From NCBI RefSeq assembly GCF_000241525.1, contig NZ_AHIL01000038.1, positions 62,001 to 126,000 of the forward strand: DNA of 64,000 bases. Direction: 5' to 3'. Every line of letters begins with the position of its first letter. The stretch's first letter is position 1. Below, in pieces: positions 63,869-64,000 of the stretch. The position numbers were made by a program, and so were the translations under genes. The notes under the pieces were generated by a model. The model was not told where the DNA came from, ran no database searches, and saw only the letters and a program-made list of their open reading frames with translations. Source of the DNA: Comamonas testosteroni ATCC 11996 (lineage in GTDB: Bacteria > Pseudomonadota > Gammaproteobacteria > Burkholderiales > Burkholderiaceae_C).

Positions 63869-64000
63869 TCAAACCACGGCGGCGGCAGGTACGACATCCG
63901 GTAGCACCGCAGCCACATTCCACCGCCTTGCAGCGGGAGGTTCCAGGCCCAGCACCAGATCTGCGCCCTTGTCGCCAATCACCACCGATGCAGCATTCGT
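63869..64000 (-). CDS. 3' end of an unidentified gene running off the window
   Basis: The minus-strand frame is open from base 64000 to a TGA at 63869-63871, giving 43 C-terminal residues (SVVIGDKGADLVLGLEPP..). The stop lies 30 bp before the dehydrogenase start, so it is probably the next gene of the same operon. The fragment is too short to name a family. Confidence 0.6.
   Translation of the reverse strand, partial: TNAASVVIGDKGADLVLGLEPPAARRWNVAAVLPDVVPAAAVV

Overview
The window comes from a high-GC betaproteobacterium, almost certainly Comamonas testosteroni or a very close relative. Two proteins match the classical C. testosteroni steroid enzymes as I remember their sequences: delta5-3-ketosteroid isomerase (125 aa, Tyr14/Asp38/Asp99) and 3-alpha-hydroxysteroid dehydrogenase/carbonyl reductase HsdA (257 aa, Ser114/Tyr155/Lys159). 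The left edge holds the end of a meta-cleavage lower pathway (tesE-tesF-tesG). Almost everything else fits a steroid and bile-acid catabolic mega-cluster.

Layout. 1-2.6 kb: tesEFG. 2.7-5.3 kb: a TonB-dependent siderophore-type receptor and a small exported protein. 5.6-7.8 kb (minus): a DUF35-MaoC fusion and a thiolase-fold aldolase. 8-12 kb (plus): a Ycf48-like protein, an RND/MMPL transporter and a SnoaL-fold protein, translationally coupled. 12-16.2 kb (minus): an exported hydrolase, DUF1302 and DUF1329, probably an envelope uptake set. 16.5-29.3 kb (minus): an 11-gene run with two acyl-CoA ligases, two heteromeric acyl-CoA dehydrogenase pairs, MaoC and MaoC-DUF35 hydratase subunits, a second aldolase, a metallo-hydrolase and an SDR. 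Its order resembles the actinobacterial ChsE1E2/ChsH1H2/Ltp2 side-chain module. 29.4-34.4 kb: an enoyl-CoA hydratase, then non-steroid genes (GFA, SDR, LysR, GNAT, a GNAT-Rnk fusion). 34.5-40.2 kb: ksi and hsdA, divergent from two Old-Yellow-Enzyme flavin reductases. 40.3-46.8 kb: an accessory block (nucleotidyltransferase, GNAT, APH(6)-type kinase, a degenerate metallo-beta-lactamase-fold protein, DsbA-like, LysR). 47-64 kb: SDR, aldehyde dehydrogenase, three related MFS carriers, a Rieske oxygenase, EthD-like, an N-acyl-D-amino-acid-deacylase-type amidohydrolase, a third acyl-CoA ligase, and a fused double acyl-CoA dehydrogenase of the FadE34 architecture.

The genes would work together as follows. 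Envelope and MFS carriers move the substrate. HsdA and Ksi with the flavin reductases, SDRs and the Rieske enzyme act on the ring system. CoA ligases, paired acyl-CoA dehydrogenases, MaoC hydratases and aldolases shorten the side chain. TesEFG finish the ring-derived dienoate to pyruvate and an acyl-CoA.

The most interesting signal is not a gene. A 17-bp element, CGTCC-N4-GGACG-ATG, recurs exactly or in degenerate form about ten times, nearly always 55-130 bp upstream of a steroid-type gene. It is present in all five divergent intergenic regions of the steroid part and I did not notice it in the accessory block. It looks like the operator of one regulator controlling the whole region. No candidate regulator next to it is evident in the window.
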